Origin: Globodera rostochiensis
Lineage: Eukaryota; Nematoda; Chromadorea; Rhabditida; Heteroderidae
DNA length: 64,000 nt
NCBI GenBank assembly: GCA_018350325.1
Contig: JAEVLN010000007.1
Coordinates: forward strand, 3,081,804-3,145,803
Direction: 5' to 3'
The notes under the pieces are model-generated. The model searched no databases. It saw nothing but the letters and a program-made list of their open reading frames with translations, and had not been told where the DNA came from. The position numbers and the translations under genes were made by a program. This document shows positions 1 through 12,662 of the stretch, one piece after another; within the stretch, counting starts at the first letter, position 1, and each line of letters starts with the position of its first letter.

Positions 1-1589
1 CTTGAGAATTTCCCAGATTTGCACTGTTTTGCTGTCCGCCAACTTTTTCCGTTAACACCGTTTCCAATGTTCGAGTGATCACGTTCGCGCGAAGCCACGT
101 GTTGAAGTCGTCCCAACGTTGTTCATCCGATGTGGTTCCAACAAACTTTTTCTGATCAATCACAGTCCACAAGAAAGTTGACATTTTTTACCTGATTAGT
201 TTCATTTGTTTTCTTCAAAAAATTATTGACAAATTCCACTCTCGCAGATATTGCCTTGGCGTTGAACGCATCAAAGTACTGCTTCCAGAACTTCGCGTTC
301 ACATCGATACTGTAGTTACCGTCTTGAAGCTGTACATTGATTTGTCGGCCATCGACCAGTTGTGGCACAATTATCTCTACAAGACCCTCATCTTTGACCA
401 TCCATTCTAAGCCCGCCGCACGGTCGACCATCAAGATGCTGCATTTTTAAAAATGATAGTTTGGATAAAATTATTACAATTTTATAATTTTGAAATGTAG
501 AGAATAAAATGCCAAAAAAAAACGCCCCTACTTGAACATCTCCAGAATCTTCTGCATCAGCTCATCCTCTCCCTCCGCCTTCTGGTACTTGTAGAAATAT
601 TCGCCCACAGTTTTGATGATTTCCACCGATCCGTCGATGTATTTGCCATTGAAATAGGCAAACGGTGCCGTCCCCTTCGAGTGCGAGCCCAGAAACACTT
701 GGTTACTGATTCTCTATGCAGGGAAATCAAATGTTTAAAAAGTGATTGATTCCGGCAAAATCATTCAGAGTGATTTATTCAAATATTTTTGATCAACAAC
801 CATCGAGAAAATTTTTTGTATAATTTTTAACCTTTTTATTAAGAAAATTGTACAAAGATTTCGCAAAAATTTGAGCCACAAAATGAGGCTAAACCTCGTT
901 TTAAAAAGGGCTATCAAAAAGCCACAAAATAAGGCTAAATCTTCCGATTTGAAACAACCCTGTTCAAATGATTGATTCCGGCAAAATCATTCAGAGTGAT
1001 TAATCCAAAATATTTTTGATCAACAGTTTGCTCTGGATATGGAACAGTGTTTTAATCAACTGATCCGATAATTTTTAGTCAAATCACAGACACATTGACA
1101 GGGAAGGGATTTACCCAACCCCGACATTTTTGGGCCTCATCCCGGACCCCGACACGCTGCCCCCGATGAACCCCGATTTCCAACCCCCGAAGCGCGGGGA
1201 GCACCCCCCCCCCCCCCCCAATTTAAAATTCTAATTTTACAATTTTTTTTTGCTTATTTTACATGGAAAGGAATTTGTTTCCAGTGTAGCCATGTCTCGA
1301 CCATCAGGTTGTAGGCAGCTAGGCTTGGAGTTGTCGATGTTCTGGGAAATTGGAATAGGTACACGACTTCGTCCAACGGATTATGCACCAGCTCGGCATT
1401 TTCATCCAACAATTTGAAGAGGCCTCAAAGCATAAAACGTAAATCTTTAAAATTAAATAATCGAAATTGGTGGCCTCTGGCATTACACAAAGTGCTCTCA
1501 CCATCAACGGGAAGTAACAATGTCGAGCACAGCAGCAAAGTCAGGGCAAAAAGGGAGGCCAAGCTGTACCTGCTGCTGCTGTACATCAT
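1..1589 (-). CDS. Secreted/membrane-anchored CDR/FAXC-type GST-fold protein (3' end outside window)
   Basis: Five exons join in phase on the minus strand: 1502-1589, 1263-1423, 532-713, 192-438 and 1-151. The gene runs off the window start. The first exon begins MMYSSSRYSLASLFALTLLL, a hydrophobic signal peptide or anchor. The next two exons carry VYLFQFPRTSTTPSL, ETWLHWKQIPFH and KGTAPFAYFNGKYIDGS. This is the pattern of the N-terminal thioredoxin-fold domain of failed-axon-connections and C. elegans CDR (cadmium-responsive) proteins: V-Y-L-x-Q-F-P-R, then E-T-W-L, then G-x-x-P-F-x-x-x-N-G. The rest (EDELMQKILEMFN onward) fits a helical GST-C-like domain but is divergent. Family members are GST-like, and CDR-1 is lysosomal. 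Whether this copy binds glutathione cannot be seen. The donor after exon 1 (ATG/GTGAGAG) and a 40-bp last intron support the model. Strong for the family, moderate for exact exon ends. Confidence 0.75.
1124..1222. repeat. CCCCGAC-rich dispersed repeat and poly-C tract
   Basis: C-rich low-complexity unit around 'cccgacatttttgggcctc', ending in a run of 16 or more C. A related unit, repeated three times, lies at 55960-56060 in an intron of the SELENBP1-like gene. Here it lies in the 549-bp intron of the GST-fold gene. Confidence 0.6.
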
Positions 1590-1912
1590 TGAAGCGGACG
1601 ATTATGAATGTAAATGTGGCAAAATTGTGCCTGAAATGGAAGATGGAACGCTTTTTATGTGAATGTGGCACAAAGAGTGTGCCTGAAATGGAAAGTGGAA
1701 TGTCCCCCTTTAATAAATGTTTAAATGCACTTTATTATGAACAATATATTCTCCATCAAGCATCACATGATATGATGTTGGATTGTGAATGAAATGATTT
1801 GCCACAATGTTTCACAATGTGCCTATTTATGTGACCCCCACATCAAGTTAGGGGGGGGGGTTAACCTTCAAAAAATTTTAAAGTGAATGAATAGGTATGT
1901 ATGTATAACAAT

Positions 1913-2046
1913 TAGAGACCGGTGAAATAAAATTTCCGGCTCCGATTTTGAATTTTGAAAATTTACCGGAGGAAATCCGAGTCCAAAAAAATCCAAAAGG
2001 GTCAAAACCCGTGATCCCGGAAAAATCCGGCCGGCACCGGTCCCTA
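1913..2046. mobile_element. hAT-type MITE (134 bp)
   Basis: The ends are TAGAGACCGGTG and, inverted, TAGGGACCGGTG. The flanks are ATAACAAT (1905-1912) and ATAACATT (2047-2054), a 7/8 match to an 8-bp target-site duplication. No coding capacity. Confidence 0.7.
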
Positions 2047-2395
2047 ATAACATTAAATAAATTACTTTAATAAATTGTATATTTAAATGCATTTTATTAC
2101 GAACAATATATTCTCCATCAAGCTTCACATGATATGATGATGGATTATGAATGAAAATGATTTTGCCACAATGTTTCACAATGTGCCTATTTATGTGACC
2201 CCCACAGCATTAGGGCTGGGGGGGGGGGTACCCTTCAAAAAAAAAATGAATGAATAAATTATGTATAACAATTTAAAATAAATTATTTTAATAAATTGTA
2301 TATTTGGACCAGGGTTGAGAAAAAAAAAGTTCTGCTCGAGTTTCAAGTTAGAGTCTGAAAAAGCCTTGAGTTTCAAGTTTTGATCGGCAACCCTG

Positions 2396-2580
2396 ATGGC
2401 CTCCGGACAATCCGTCAGAGGACAATCTTTCAGTAAAGGACAATCCGTCAGAGGACGATCCGTCAGAGAACAATCTGTCAGTGAAGGACAATCCGTCAGA
2501 GGACAATCCGTCAGAGAACAATCTGTCAGTGAAGGACAATCCGTCAGTGAAGGACAATCCGTCAGTGGACAATCCGTCAG
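2396..2580. repeat. Minisatellite, unit about 12-24 bp
   Basis: Tandem 'ggacaatccgtcag' units with variants 'agaggacaatc' and 'agtgaaggacaatc', about 13 copies. It directly follows the end of a CAGGGTTG...CAACCCTG element (2310-2395). Long reading frames across it on both strands are repeat artefacts. Confidence 0.85.
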
Positions 2581-4031
2581 AAAATTTTTCTTTTTAAAAG
2601 ACGATTTAAATAATTTATTTGGATGAAAAATTGTGCCTACATGTTGGCGTGGGTTAAAAAACGTCCTTATTTTTACACGCGGCAAAACATTTAAGTGTGT
2701 TTTTATTGAAACATTTTGCCATTAAATAGAAAAATTTTCGGATTGATTCTCTCGTTTGGTCGCGTATTAATATGCAAATCTTCTAGTGAAAAAAGGTTAG
2801 AAACATCAAAAAAAATTTCTAAGTTTAATTTTCCATTTAAATTTATTTGTTGCGAAATATTAAATCAAAGGTTAGGGGATGGACCCGTTTTTTTGCGGAT
2901 CCGCTCGTTTCGGCGCGATCAGTCCGAAAGCTAATCGATTCGTTTTTTTTTTCTCAAAAAAGTTATAGCTTAAAACGTGTGAAAATCGTCGCCAGTTTGG
3001 TGCAGTTAGTCATAACTTCCTTTGTTTAAGTCAAAGCGACTAACTCTTTTCTATTATAGCATCTACAGGCATGGTGCTTTCGAATGATACCAAGATTGTT
3101 TGGTTTGGACAAATAAACAAAAAGTTATAACGTTTGAAAACTTGTCAGCACCACCGAACTGGGTCGTGCCGAACCGAGCCCGACCTACGAAGAATTTATA
3201 CCAAAAAACTGGGCTCAAAAATTCGAACAAATTCAAATTTTAAACAACATTTTTTATTCAAATATAGGTAGGTGTGTGGTGGTTCAATCAAATTCAATTT
3301 ATCCTAAAAAATATTTTTAACGCATCGGCACTGCTCGAAGATGGCGCAAATCGCTCTTGTTGCCTGCCCACCAGCCTGATCACACGATGTTTCGCCTAAG
3401 TTCTGAACGTACAAAACAAAAATTGTTCGATTTAGGCTTAAAATTAAACGATTGCAAATCAAGAAGGCATTCCCACGTCGGGGTAAATTCTGAATTCGGG
3501 GACAAAAAAGCATTCTCATCGAACCTCCAAAAATTGGAGAATTTTCTTTGGGATTCTGATTTTTATTTTGGGTGCTTTTAAGACGTTCTTCTTGATGGAA
3601 CCTGACGATCAGCAAAATTGCAAAATGAGACAAATCATATAACAATCAACGACATTTGATTGATTATCCCATTTTAGCCCAATTGTGGTCGGAAAGTGGC
3701 AAAACTGTTTAAACAAATCATAAAATTTTTAAGCGTTTCTAAAACATCAAATTTGTGCATATTTTATTATTTATTTATTTTATTTGTATGACCAAAATTA
3801 TTCAAATTTACTCTGATTTGGGAGGAAGAGAGCGTAAATTTGGAAGGGAGAGATCGTTGGTCAAAACGGCACAAAAGAGAGGGCCGGCAGATGCATGTGG
3901 GAAAACATATTTTTGTAAAAATAGTTCACACATTTTCTTTTGATCTCTTACCTTTTTGCTCCTCAGCAAATTATTTCACTGCGTTATGCATGTGAGGAGG
4001 GTTTTTTTGTGTTTTATTCGTGCTGTGACCC

Positions 4032-4229
4032 ATGGACAGGTTTATTCAATTGATCCCGTCCATGGTATGCGCCATTATCGAACATGCACGAGAGTGTGCC
4101 GCAAAGCGACGTGCGAAAGCACGTCACCGACACGTTCGGGAAGTCATGCGTGCCCGCAGGCAACAAATTTTGCGTGAAGTCCGTGAACATCGCGCGGAAC
4201 AGTGGAGGCGCATCCAGCCCTACCTTTAG
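4032..4229 (+). CDS. Possible small basic helical protein (65 aa)
   Basis: A short complete frame begins MDRFIQLIPSMVCAIIEH and ends WRRIQPYL. After a short hydrophobic start it is a dense Arg/Lys/Glu/His helix (AKRRAKARHRHVREV and similar). The composition is unlike the AT-rich noise frames nearby, and local GC is raised. No family is recognised. It could be a single-exon gene, the last exon of a gene whose upstream exons I cannot identify, or chance. No splice sites or promoter elements were needed or found. Confidence 0.4.
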   Translation: MDRFIQLIPSMVCAIIEHARECAAKRRAKARHRHVREVMRARRQQILREVREHRAEQWRRIQPYL

Positions 4230-4544
4230 GTAGTGGCAAAGACGCCCCCCAATGATGAAATATAGCTTAGGGCGCAAGCCCAGTGATGGCTCTCTGAGGG
4301 GGAAGAAAAACTGCGTGAAGCATTCAGTTGGGCAGAGTTGCTGCTGCTGGGTGCTAAATATACCAATGTATTGATAAATATGTAAATAAAAATAATTTGT
4401 AAAATTTAATTTAATGTGCACAAATTTGAAGACATTTTTTAGAAAATGATTTTCAACAATGTTTAAGCCAAATTTATGATTCAAAAAAGATGCAATATTT
4501 AAATTTTAGTGTAATTTATTTGCTGACAGTTTTAAATCAATGTG

Positions 4545-4812
4545 CCCTTAACGGAAAGCCGGAAAAAATGTCCCCTAACGGAAGACCGGACAAAATGCCC
4601 TCTAACGGAAGACCGGACAAAATGCCCCCTAACGGAAGACCGGACAAAATGCCCTCTAACGGTGGACAAAATGCCCCCTAACGGAAGACCGGACAAAATG
4701 CCCCCTAACGGAAGACCGGACAAAATGCCCTCTAACGGAAGACCGGACAAAATGCCCTCTAACGAAAGACCGGACAAAATGCCCCTTAACGGAAGACCGG
4801 ACAAAATGTTGT
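4545..4812. repeat. Minisatellite, 27-bp unit, about 9 copies
   Basis: Tandem 'ggaagaccggacaaaatg' plus 'ccc(c/t)ctaac' units, with one shortened unit near 4660. The 27-bp unit is a multiple of three, so open frames on both strands are artefacts. Confidence 0.95.
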
Positions 4813-5735
4813 CTTAAGGATTAAATTTTAAAGCTTTTTGTTTTGTATATCAAATTGGAACAAAAGTATGAACAACAAACACAACACATCCAACTACAGA
4901 TCGGACTGAGCGACAATTGAAATCTCGGGTTTTTTCGCCCGAAGATTCTCAATCGAATCTCGAACGCTCCTCTCAAACCGTGAAGGAATCAATTAATTTG
5001 GTGTTGGTGTAAATAAACCACCAATGCAATTAGCGACGAATTAAATATTATTGAATTCATAATTAATTCTTCATTTCTAATGCCCAAAAAAGGTCAGTAA
5101 AGAAATGGCTATTTTCTCGGCGGTAGGATGGCCATCGGCAAACTCCAAAAATCAGGAACGATTTTTAGTCGTCTAAATATACGAATTTTTTTAATGCTAA
5201 AACTTTATTTGTTGTACTTTTCACCTTGGCCATTTTCACTGAAAATTTCCAAATTTTTTTGTTGAAAAATTAGGAAAAATGCAAAAATCAGGCAACAATG
5301 GAAAATCATAAACAGGAAAACACCCAAAATCAGGAACCCCCTGATAAATAAGGTACTTTGGTCACCCTGCTGCTCGGCGGTGCAGTGGCCTTGAGGGGAA
5401 AGCATTAGCATTGGGATGGCATGTTGCGAGAGGGAATCAATAAATGACCGACGCCCTTTCACTCTTTCGAATGAGAAGACCCCCGGAGGCACAGGCTTTG
5501 GCCACTTGCTGGGAAGCAGCTGCTCACCCCAGGCAGCACAAGGGCTGGCGGCTATTCAGAGACTGTAGTTTAACAGAATGGTTGTTGATGGTACAAATCT
5601 CGAGTTAATTTGAAAATACAATTTTTCCCCGGAGGCAAACAATAGAGCAGATACGGTTTACCGGATCTTCAACGTTCCAATTTCACAGTTCTGTCTGTGA
5701 GTTTTTGACTTTCTGATTTTCAATTGTAATTTTTT

Positions 5736-6135
5736 ACAATTGAAGAAATAGTGTGCTGAAAAGAGAGAGTCAGGCGAAGAGAGTAATTTGGACAACAACG
5801 CACCCTATCTAAAACTTTTTTTTTTTTTTTGAACATTTTGTTTTTGAAGAAATAGTGCGCTGAAAAGAGAGAGTCAGGCGACGAGAGTAATTTGGGCATC
5901 AACGCACCCCATCTAAAAATTGTTTTAGTTACTTCTTTGAAAAATTATTTCTTGGTGAAATAGTGTGCTAAAAAGAGAGAGTTAGACGAATAGTGTGCTA
6001 AAAAGAGAGAGTTAGACGACGAGAGTAATTTGGGCATCAACGCACCCCATCTAAAACTTTTTTAGTTTTTTTTAAACATTTTGTTTTTTGAAGAAATAGT
6101 GTGCTGAAAAGAGAGAGTCAAGCGACGAGAGTAAT
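5736..6135. repeat. Imperfect tandem repeat, about 85-110 bp unit, 4-5 copies
   Basis: Repeated blocks of 'gaagaaatagtgtgctgaaa' + 'agagagagtcaggcg' + 'gagagtaatttggac' + 'aacgcaccc(c/t)atctaaaa' + a T tract occur at about 5741, 5848, 5957 and 6091, with a partial internal repeat near 5990. No coding signature. Confidence 0.85.
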
Positions 6136-6638
6136 TCTGTTTCTGAATATGATCCACAAAAATAAACTCTTCAGGATTTGTCTTTTAACGTTAGCTTTTG
6201 CTTGAACCTATGAAATGATGGCTTGTCCAATCGATCTGCAATTGCCCATCTAGTGTTTTTATTTCCCTCTAAACCTCAAAATTCCCTATTGACACAAATG
6301 AATGATTGCAAGGATCGAATCCAACTACCTTTCCATTCTCGTTCTTTTCCAACAAAAATTTTTCGCGTATTTATCGACTAAAATGCGGTTTAGTACTTTA
6401 ACTGCATTTCTGTGCATAAAAATTCAAAAACAAAAATGCAAAATTCCAAAAACATTCTTTTAACCTCTGATTGAAAATTCATCTTGTAAATTCGGGGTCA
6501 AAAGGTGTTTACCTATTTGGTTTTTAAGGCCTCCAAACACATAAAAAATCATACAATTTAATGGAATTCTATTTTTTTTTTAAATTTTTATTAGCATATT
6601 CACACAAATTTATACACTTTGCCCATTTTTGTTTCGTA

Positions 6639-9600
6639 ATGTATCGGCGCAGAGCGTCATTTGTGCACCACCGGCACTGTTCGCCGCCAATGCGAAGCGC
6701 TGGCGGTCGGTCGGCCCGGCACCACTCGCCGCCGGCGGCATTTCGACACGCGAACAACGATTTTCGATCGCCAGGACCACCATCAAGGTTTAAATGCCGT
6801 ACTTTCAAAAATTGGGTGTTAGGGCAATCCTGCAGAATGGGGATCCCAAATTTTTTTTCAAAAAATAAAAACATTTTATAAAGTCGTTAGAAAATAGTTT
6901 TTAGGGCTGTTCTGGGACGTAGAATCCGAATCTGACCTCCATTTTGCCCTATTTCGAACCCCGGACCCGAATTCAAATTTTTCAAAAAATCGATTTTCTA
7001 AATTTTACAATAAATATTGAAAAAGGTCGTTTCCAGGGTTTTCTGATGAGTAGAATTCGAATCTGATATCTAAAAATCCAAATTAATGCGTTTGGTTGTT
7101 TGTTTTTGCAAAAGAATAGGGTTTTTTGAAAACGAGGGCTATTACCAAAATCAAGTGATTGATGAAAAATCTTAGATAAAATCAAAGATTTGACAAAATC
7201 TAAGGTCAGATTCGTGATCAGCACCCCCGAAACCCACCTAATATGAATTTTTAGCTCAAATAACAAAGTATGAAGTAGGGATCCCCATTCTGCAGTGCCG
7301 GTGTTAGTACGGATTGTTCCCCCCCCCCTTTTTTTGAAAAATAAATTTTTTGTCTTGAGGTTGGGTGTTTCATTCGATTCTAACATCTATATACACCAAT
7401 TTCGAACAATTTTTCGAAAATTCAAAATTTTACAAAACAAATTTTGGCCTCTAAATCAAATCATTCAAAAAAAAGGGGGGGGGCGGGATGCAAACCCCCA
7501 TTCTATTACCCAAAATTGGCCTTAAAATGATTTTTCAATTGCCAATTTTTTTCACCAAAAATCCGGATTTTTGTCGAAAATTCTCATTAAAAAACATTTG
7601 TTTTGTTTGTCAAGCACTTTCCGTTCCCGTCCTCCGCGCGGTTTTGCACCGTTTCGCGTTCGCGCATTCTGCCACCACAACCGGTTCCGTGCCGTCGCGT
7701 CCGCCGCCCCATCGGTGCGTGCCGGATTTCGCGGCGGACGCTTTGCCCCGCCGCGTGCCATGCCGCGCGGGCGTCCGCCGCCTCCGCGCATTCCGTACCA
7801 TTGCCGGGCGGACATTTCGCCGCGCCGTTCGCCATGCCGAAGTCGGAGTCGGTCGGCGAACACACCGCCATCAACTGCTGCAACAGCTGCGCAACACTCG
7901 TCACTCAGACGGAGTCCGTCGTGGTCACCGCCGCCGCCAGCGCTGGCGGCTGAGCGGGGCGCTCGCGGTGGACGCAACCGCTCGGGCTTCCGAGGCGGTG
8001 GCCGTTTTGTTGCGGCGGGACGCTCCAAATTCATTGGCAATTATGGTTGGCACTTTTTTTAGTGTCTAGCAGAAATGTTTGGGGATTTTGAATTTTATTT
8101 GTTTCCCGAAACTCTTAAAAATTAAACACCCTCCCCACCCCGGTTACACTACGTTTTGCCTCCGTTACGTTTTGGCAATGTTACGTTTTTTGAATGTTTT
8201 TTGAGGTCAAAAGATTCCGAAAAAAATTTGGAATCGAAAAACCTTCGAATTCGGGTCCGAGGTTCGAAATTAATGTTTTTGATGGGTTGGCAAAATCCCC
8301 TCATTTTGTTACTATACTTTCTCGATTTCAAAAAAATTGAAAAATAGAAAAAAAGTGGAACTTTTGAACCTCCCCTCTTCCCGTCAAAAGGAAAGTTTGG
8401 CCCCAATCTTTGCAGTTTTTGGCCCCAAATTTTTTTAATCCAAAATACTCTCCCATGGTCACCGAAAAAAATTTGTTTTTTTTTTGGATACGGGGGCCTG
8501 CAACACATACGGCTAGAACACGTGCTTAATGCTGGAATATTTGCCCCCCCCCCAATTTTCAGGCCGTCCAATCAACCATCCGCCCGCTTATGAAGTGTCA
8601 CCGGATCGTACAGCGCCTGGCGCTAGTGCGGGTGATGATGAAATTGATGCTGTACAGCAGCAGCCAGCTGTTGAAGTGCTAAGCAACCGGGACGAGCTGT
8701 ACACGAAGATGATGGAAGCGAAGAAGAGCGAAAATGTATACAGAACATTTTTTGTTGTGCTTATTGGGGGTGCAGGATGGAGAGAGAAGAGTTGGAGGAG
8801 AACACGGGACGAAGCAGTCAGGCGTCCAAAAAGTTGTCTTGGAGATGGACACGAAAATTGGCAAATTTTTTTTTGACCATTCCATTGGAAAATGAAGTCG
8901 CTACGGAAGGCGGATGAGGATGAAAAAGGTGCCAAAAAATGAAGATTTTTTTTTGCGAAAAACTTTTTGGACGATTTTAAAATCGTTTTTGGCATTAAAA
9001 GAAGTGGCCTAGCGGAGGAGGAGGAAGATGAGGAGGAGGGTGTTTTGCTGACGCAGTTTTCATGTCCAGAAGTTCGACCCCCAGGGGGAGAGATAGACCA
9101 AATTGCATGAAGTGGTGGTGTTGGTGGAAGAGAGAGTGAAAGAAGCAGGACCTTTGGCCAAATACATGTGCCGTTGTTGTTTTTTAAGCTTGACGATTAC
9201 TATCGATTGCGCGACACGCTCAACGCGTTCGACGTGCGCAATCCGCACTTGGCATTCCGAGGCAGCGGTGCAACAACATCAGCGGCGGTGACGCGCAAGC
9301 GCTCACGCAGTGCGGGTGAGAAAGCTGCGGAGCCGACTGCGGCTCGGAAGCGAAAAAGAGGCGGCGGCGCCGACGACGACGGCGGCGAGGAGGACGACCA
9401 TCGCCATCACCAACATCGGCACCACGAGCGCAAGTCGTCGATGACGGCACCGAAAAAGAAGAAGAAGACGCATGAAGAGGGGGGCGCCGCAACAGCGGGT
9501 GGTGGTGGCACGACGACATCGAGTGCCGTTGGCACAGCAGACGAGTTGGAAGAAGTGGACAGCATTGGTCGGTGGTAGTACACGCACAACATCTCGGGGG

Positions 9601-12600
9601 TTCTAACAAGCTGGAAGAAGCCCCCTCCTCCCCTATAATTTTTTTTTGTCATGGAAATTGAAAATTATAGTAAGTCCACATTTTTAAAATTTATTGGCCA
9701 AGCCCTCCTCCATCATTTGGTAGAAAAATAAGTGTTTGGAGTTGGAGATTGGACAACTCGAGGGTTCTAACAAGCTAGAAGGAGCCCCCCCCCTTCCTCC
9801 CCTAATTATATTTATTTTTGTCTTGGAAATTGAACATTAAGTCTCCACAATTTTTTAAAAATTTAAATTTTGGCCCAAGCCCCCCTCCATCATTTTGGTA
9901 GAAAAATGTGTGTTTGGACTTGGAGATTCGGCCATTGGTTAATGGTTTTAAAAAAAAATTGAATTTTTAGATGCCCGTTATGAGCAGGACAAATGCAATG
10001 CAAAATATGTGCATGGAAACGCTGGCGGCGGCGATAAACGACGTAAATCGGCGCACGAAAGAAGTGCCAAACAATTGAAACAACGGCACAGTGCCGACAC
10101 CAAAAGCAAAAGTGACAGCAAATGCCATCGGCTGCAAATTGCGCTCGACTCGGATGCCGAAAAGAGGCGAGCAAATAAATTTTTGTGAATTTTTAAAAGA
10201 AATTTTGATGCTAAAATGGTGAAAGTTTTTTGTTTTAATCTTTTAGTGAATAGATTTTGTTGAGAGAAGCCCAAAAAAAAAGGCATTTTTCCAACAAAAA
10301 AAAAATTGTGATTTGGGCGACTTTTTGGCACCTAAAAAACAATATGAAATTATTTAAAAGGGTTTAACAGGCATTTTTTACAAACAAAATTAAATTCAAG
10401 ATCTCTTTTAATATTTTTTGAAAGTGCAAAAAATGATGCATTTTTAATTTTAAAAATTTAGTTAAGAATAATTCAATAAAAACTAAAAGTGCATCCCTAA
10501 AAATGATTTCAATTGTCAGAGCTTTAAGGAGAGATTAAACTATTTTGACAACTTGTTTTTTTTTGTTGCCGATTTTGAGCACTTATTTATTTATAGCAGG
10601 GATGTGCCATTTATTACTATAAAATCAACGAATTATATATATACTTATTAATGTAATTAGCGGCTAATTTGTTTTTTTCAGTCCCGAAAAGTGTGTGTCA
10701 AGAGCGGCGGTGGTGGCCACTTCGACGGCGGGTCGACGCCGGTCGTGGACAAAAGCGCATGATGAACGGAATGGTGAGGACGACGTCGATGAACAAGCGT
10801 GGCTTGACGAGCTGGACGACGAGGAGGAGGAGGTCGGCTTCGATTTGGTGGAGAATGAGCAGCTGGACAATGACGATGGTGGGGACGGCGGTGGCGGCCC
10901 ATTGCCTCCGGCTGAAAAGGTGGTGGGGGAATGGGGTGGGGGCCCCCAAGGCGCTTCTCTTCTTCTTTTTTGGGGATTAAAAGGAGTTGAAGAAATTTTT
11001 TTTGAACGCTTTTTCTTTTTTGTGGATTAAAAGAGTTGGTATGCCCCGGGACTCAAGCCTCAACTACATTTAAATTGGGAAGACAGATTTGCGGTTAACC
11101 GGTTTGTCACCTTTTTGTTTGCAAAACAAAACACAAAAAAACAATTTTAAACATTTTGTCCATTCGTTTTAACAAAAAAGTTTAAAATTTTTTTAAAAAA
11201 ATTTTTAAAATGGCATTAAAAGTGACGTTTTTACCTACAAATTTTACATTATCGATTTTTTTAAATTTTTTCAAAAAATGGCATTAAAAGGGATAATCAA
11301 ATTTGGTTTTTGTTTATAATTTTTTTTACAAATCATTTTACATTTCTTTCATGATGAGCTGTCATTTTTAAAATGCAAAAAAAAAACATTTTGTGACGTC
11401 GTCATGTTCGTCGACGATTTCCCCATCTCCCCGATTTTCGATCTTCACAAAACAGTGAACTTTAGTCCAATTTTTTTTGTTGTTGTTAAACGATTTGTGT
11501 CGTCAGTTCAAAGTCTTAGTAATATTATAGAAAGTGATCAATCCTTCAACAACAAAAAAAAAATTCTTTTGCACGGTGGGCCTTTCCCCCCCCCCCCATT
11601 TTTCAATGAAATAAAAAAAAATTTGTGCTGCGCGAAAAATACCGATTAAAAAAAGAACGAGTTTTTGACTCGTCGACAACGCTAGAAAGTGTCCTTCTTG
11701 CTGGTCGCGTCGTCACCCTCTTTTGATTAATATGAAAAAAATTGTCGAGATTGCCTGGCGAGATCTGATGACCTTTAATCTCTCTACGAAATTGAAAATT
11801 AGGCGCGGATTGATCATCATCATCATCATTTATAAAAAAGAAAGCAGCAAACTTTGTGTTTGTTATGAGCAAAAATGTGGGGTTTTTCCCCCAACAATTC
11901 TGACGACAACACATTTATGCCGCATAAATAAATAAAAATAAACAAAAATCATAATTTAAGATTAAAATTATATTTAAGCTTGACGACGACAATGTGACGG
12001 CATCGCGCGATGCTCTACAGGAAGTGGAGGAGTTCGCTGAAGTGGCGGATGAAGACGACGGGGAAGGAGGAGGAGGAGGCGAATGCGACTACGACGCGCA
12101 GAGCTATGGCATGTGCCTTGGGGGTTTTTATTTGTTGAGATGATGCCTTGTGGGCTTGAAGGAAATGTAGGGGGCCATCCCGGTTCGAGATGCTGATCCC
12201 GATCCTGGCCAACTCTAGTTTATTAGAGCTCACCATAATGAGGTTGCACTTAGATAGGGTGGTGGATTTTTGAGCTCAGAATAACATTTTTTTGATTGAA
12301 ATTAAATTTAGATTGCTTTTTGTTCGCTTACACATTTTTATATTGGTTTCTCAGGTGCACTGTTTCGGCCCGATTTTGTGACCATTTTGCAGTCGTCGGT
12401 GGCGAAAGGGTTGCGCATGCGCAACACCACCACCAGCAGCAGCAGCAGCAGCAGCAACCGACGACATCATCAACAGGCCGGTGGGACGAATGGGCGGCAA
12501 CAGCAACAGAATGCCAATGCAAATGGCACTGATGGCAATGGCACCGGCGGCACAGCATCGGTGGGCCAACAGGAACAGCAGCAGCCATGCACACTTGTGG

Positions 12601-12662
12601 AGATGGCATTGGCACGTCTGGTGGCCAACACGGTTGAGGAAATTGAATCATCCGAATTCTAG
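6639..12662 (+). CDS. Probable nuclear RS/RGG- and acidic-rich protein, many exons
   Basis: Phase-consistent exons: 6639-6787 (starts MYRRRASFVHHRHCSPP), 7615-8045 (arginine/serine- and FRGGRF-rich), 8563-8735, 8783-8832, 9189-9567 (KRKR and PKKKKK clusters, HRHHQHRHHERK), 9971-10184, 10682-10919 (very acidic, DELDDEEEE), 11979-12123 (acidic) and 12355-12662 (Ser/Gln/Asn runs, ends ESSEF). Junctions between about 8833 and 9189 are unresolved: one or two small exons there encode an EEEEEDEEE stretch and perhaps a VVVLVEERV helix. RS and RGG blocks plus nuclear-localisation-like clusters suggest an RNA- or chromatin-associated nuclear protein, but no folded domain is recognised. GC rises sharply in the exons against AT-rich introns, which supports coding. 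Function unknown. Confidence 0.65.
9593..9935. repeat. Direct tandem duplication of about 165-175 bp in an intron
   Basis: The blocks 9593-9755 and 9757-9935 both begin 'ggttctaacaagct(g/a)gaag', continue through a C-rich stretch and 'gccctcctccatcat', and end near 'tttgga(g/c)ttggagatt'. They lie in the intron between the 9189-9567 and 9971-10184 exons. Confidence 0.8.

Larger units (their letters stand above)
1590..4031. other. Intergenic, repeat-bearing
   Basis: No supported gene. It holds the hAT-type MITE at 1913-2046, a CAGGGTTG-ended element at 2310-2395, the minisatellite at 2396-2580, and a copy of a 'cataacttcc / ggcgc' dispersed repeat at 2870-3190. The block 1705-1850 recurs at 2085-2235 (ataaatgtttaaatgcattt to tgacccccac), so it is a local direct duplication. 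The segment 3200-4030 shows nothing recognisable. Confidence 0.5.
4230..6638. other. Intergenic
   Basis: No supported gene apart from the repeats listed separately. It contains the 27-bp minisatellite, AT-rich unique sequence from 4813 to 5730, and the 5736-6135 repeat block. 6140-6638 shows nothing recognisable. Confidence 0.5.

Noticed and set aside
2191..2685. 164-aa minus frame with LTDCP repeats
   Set aside because: Translation of the 2396-2580 minisatellite.
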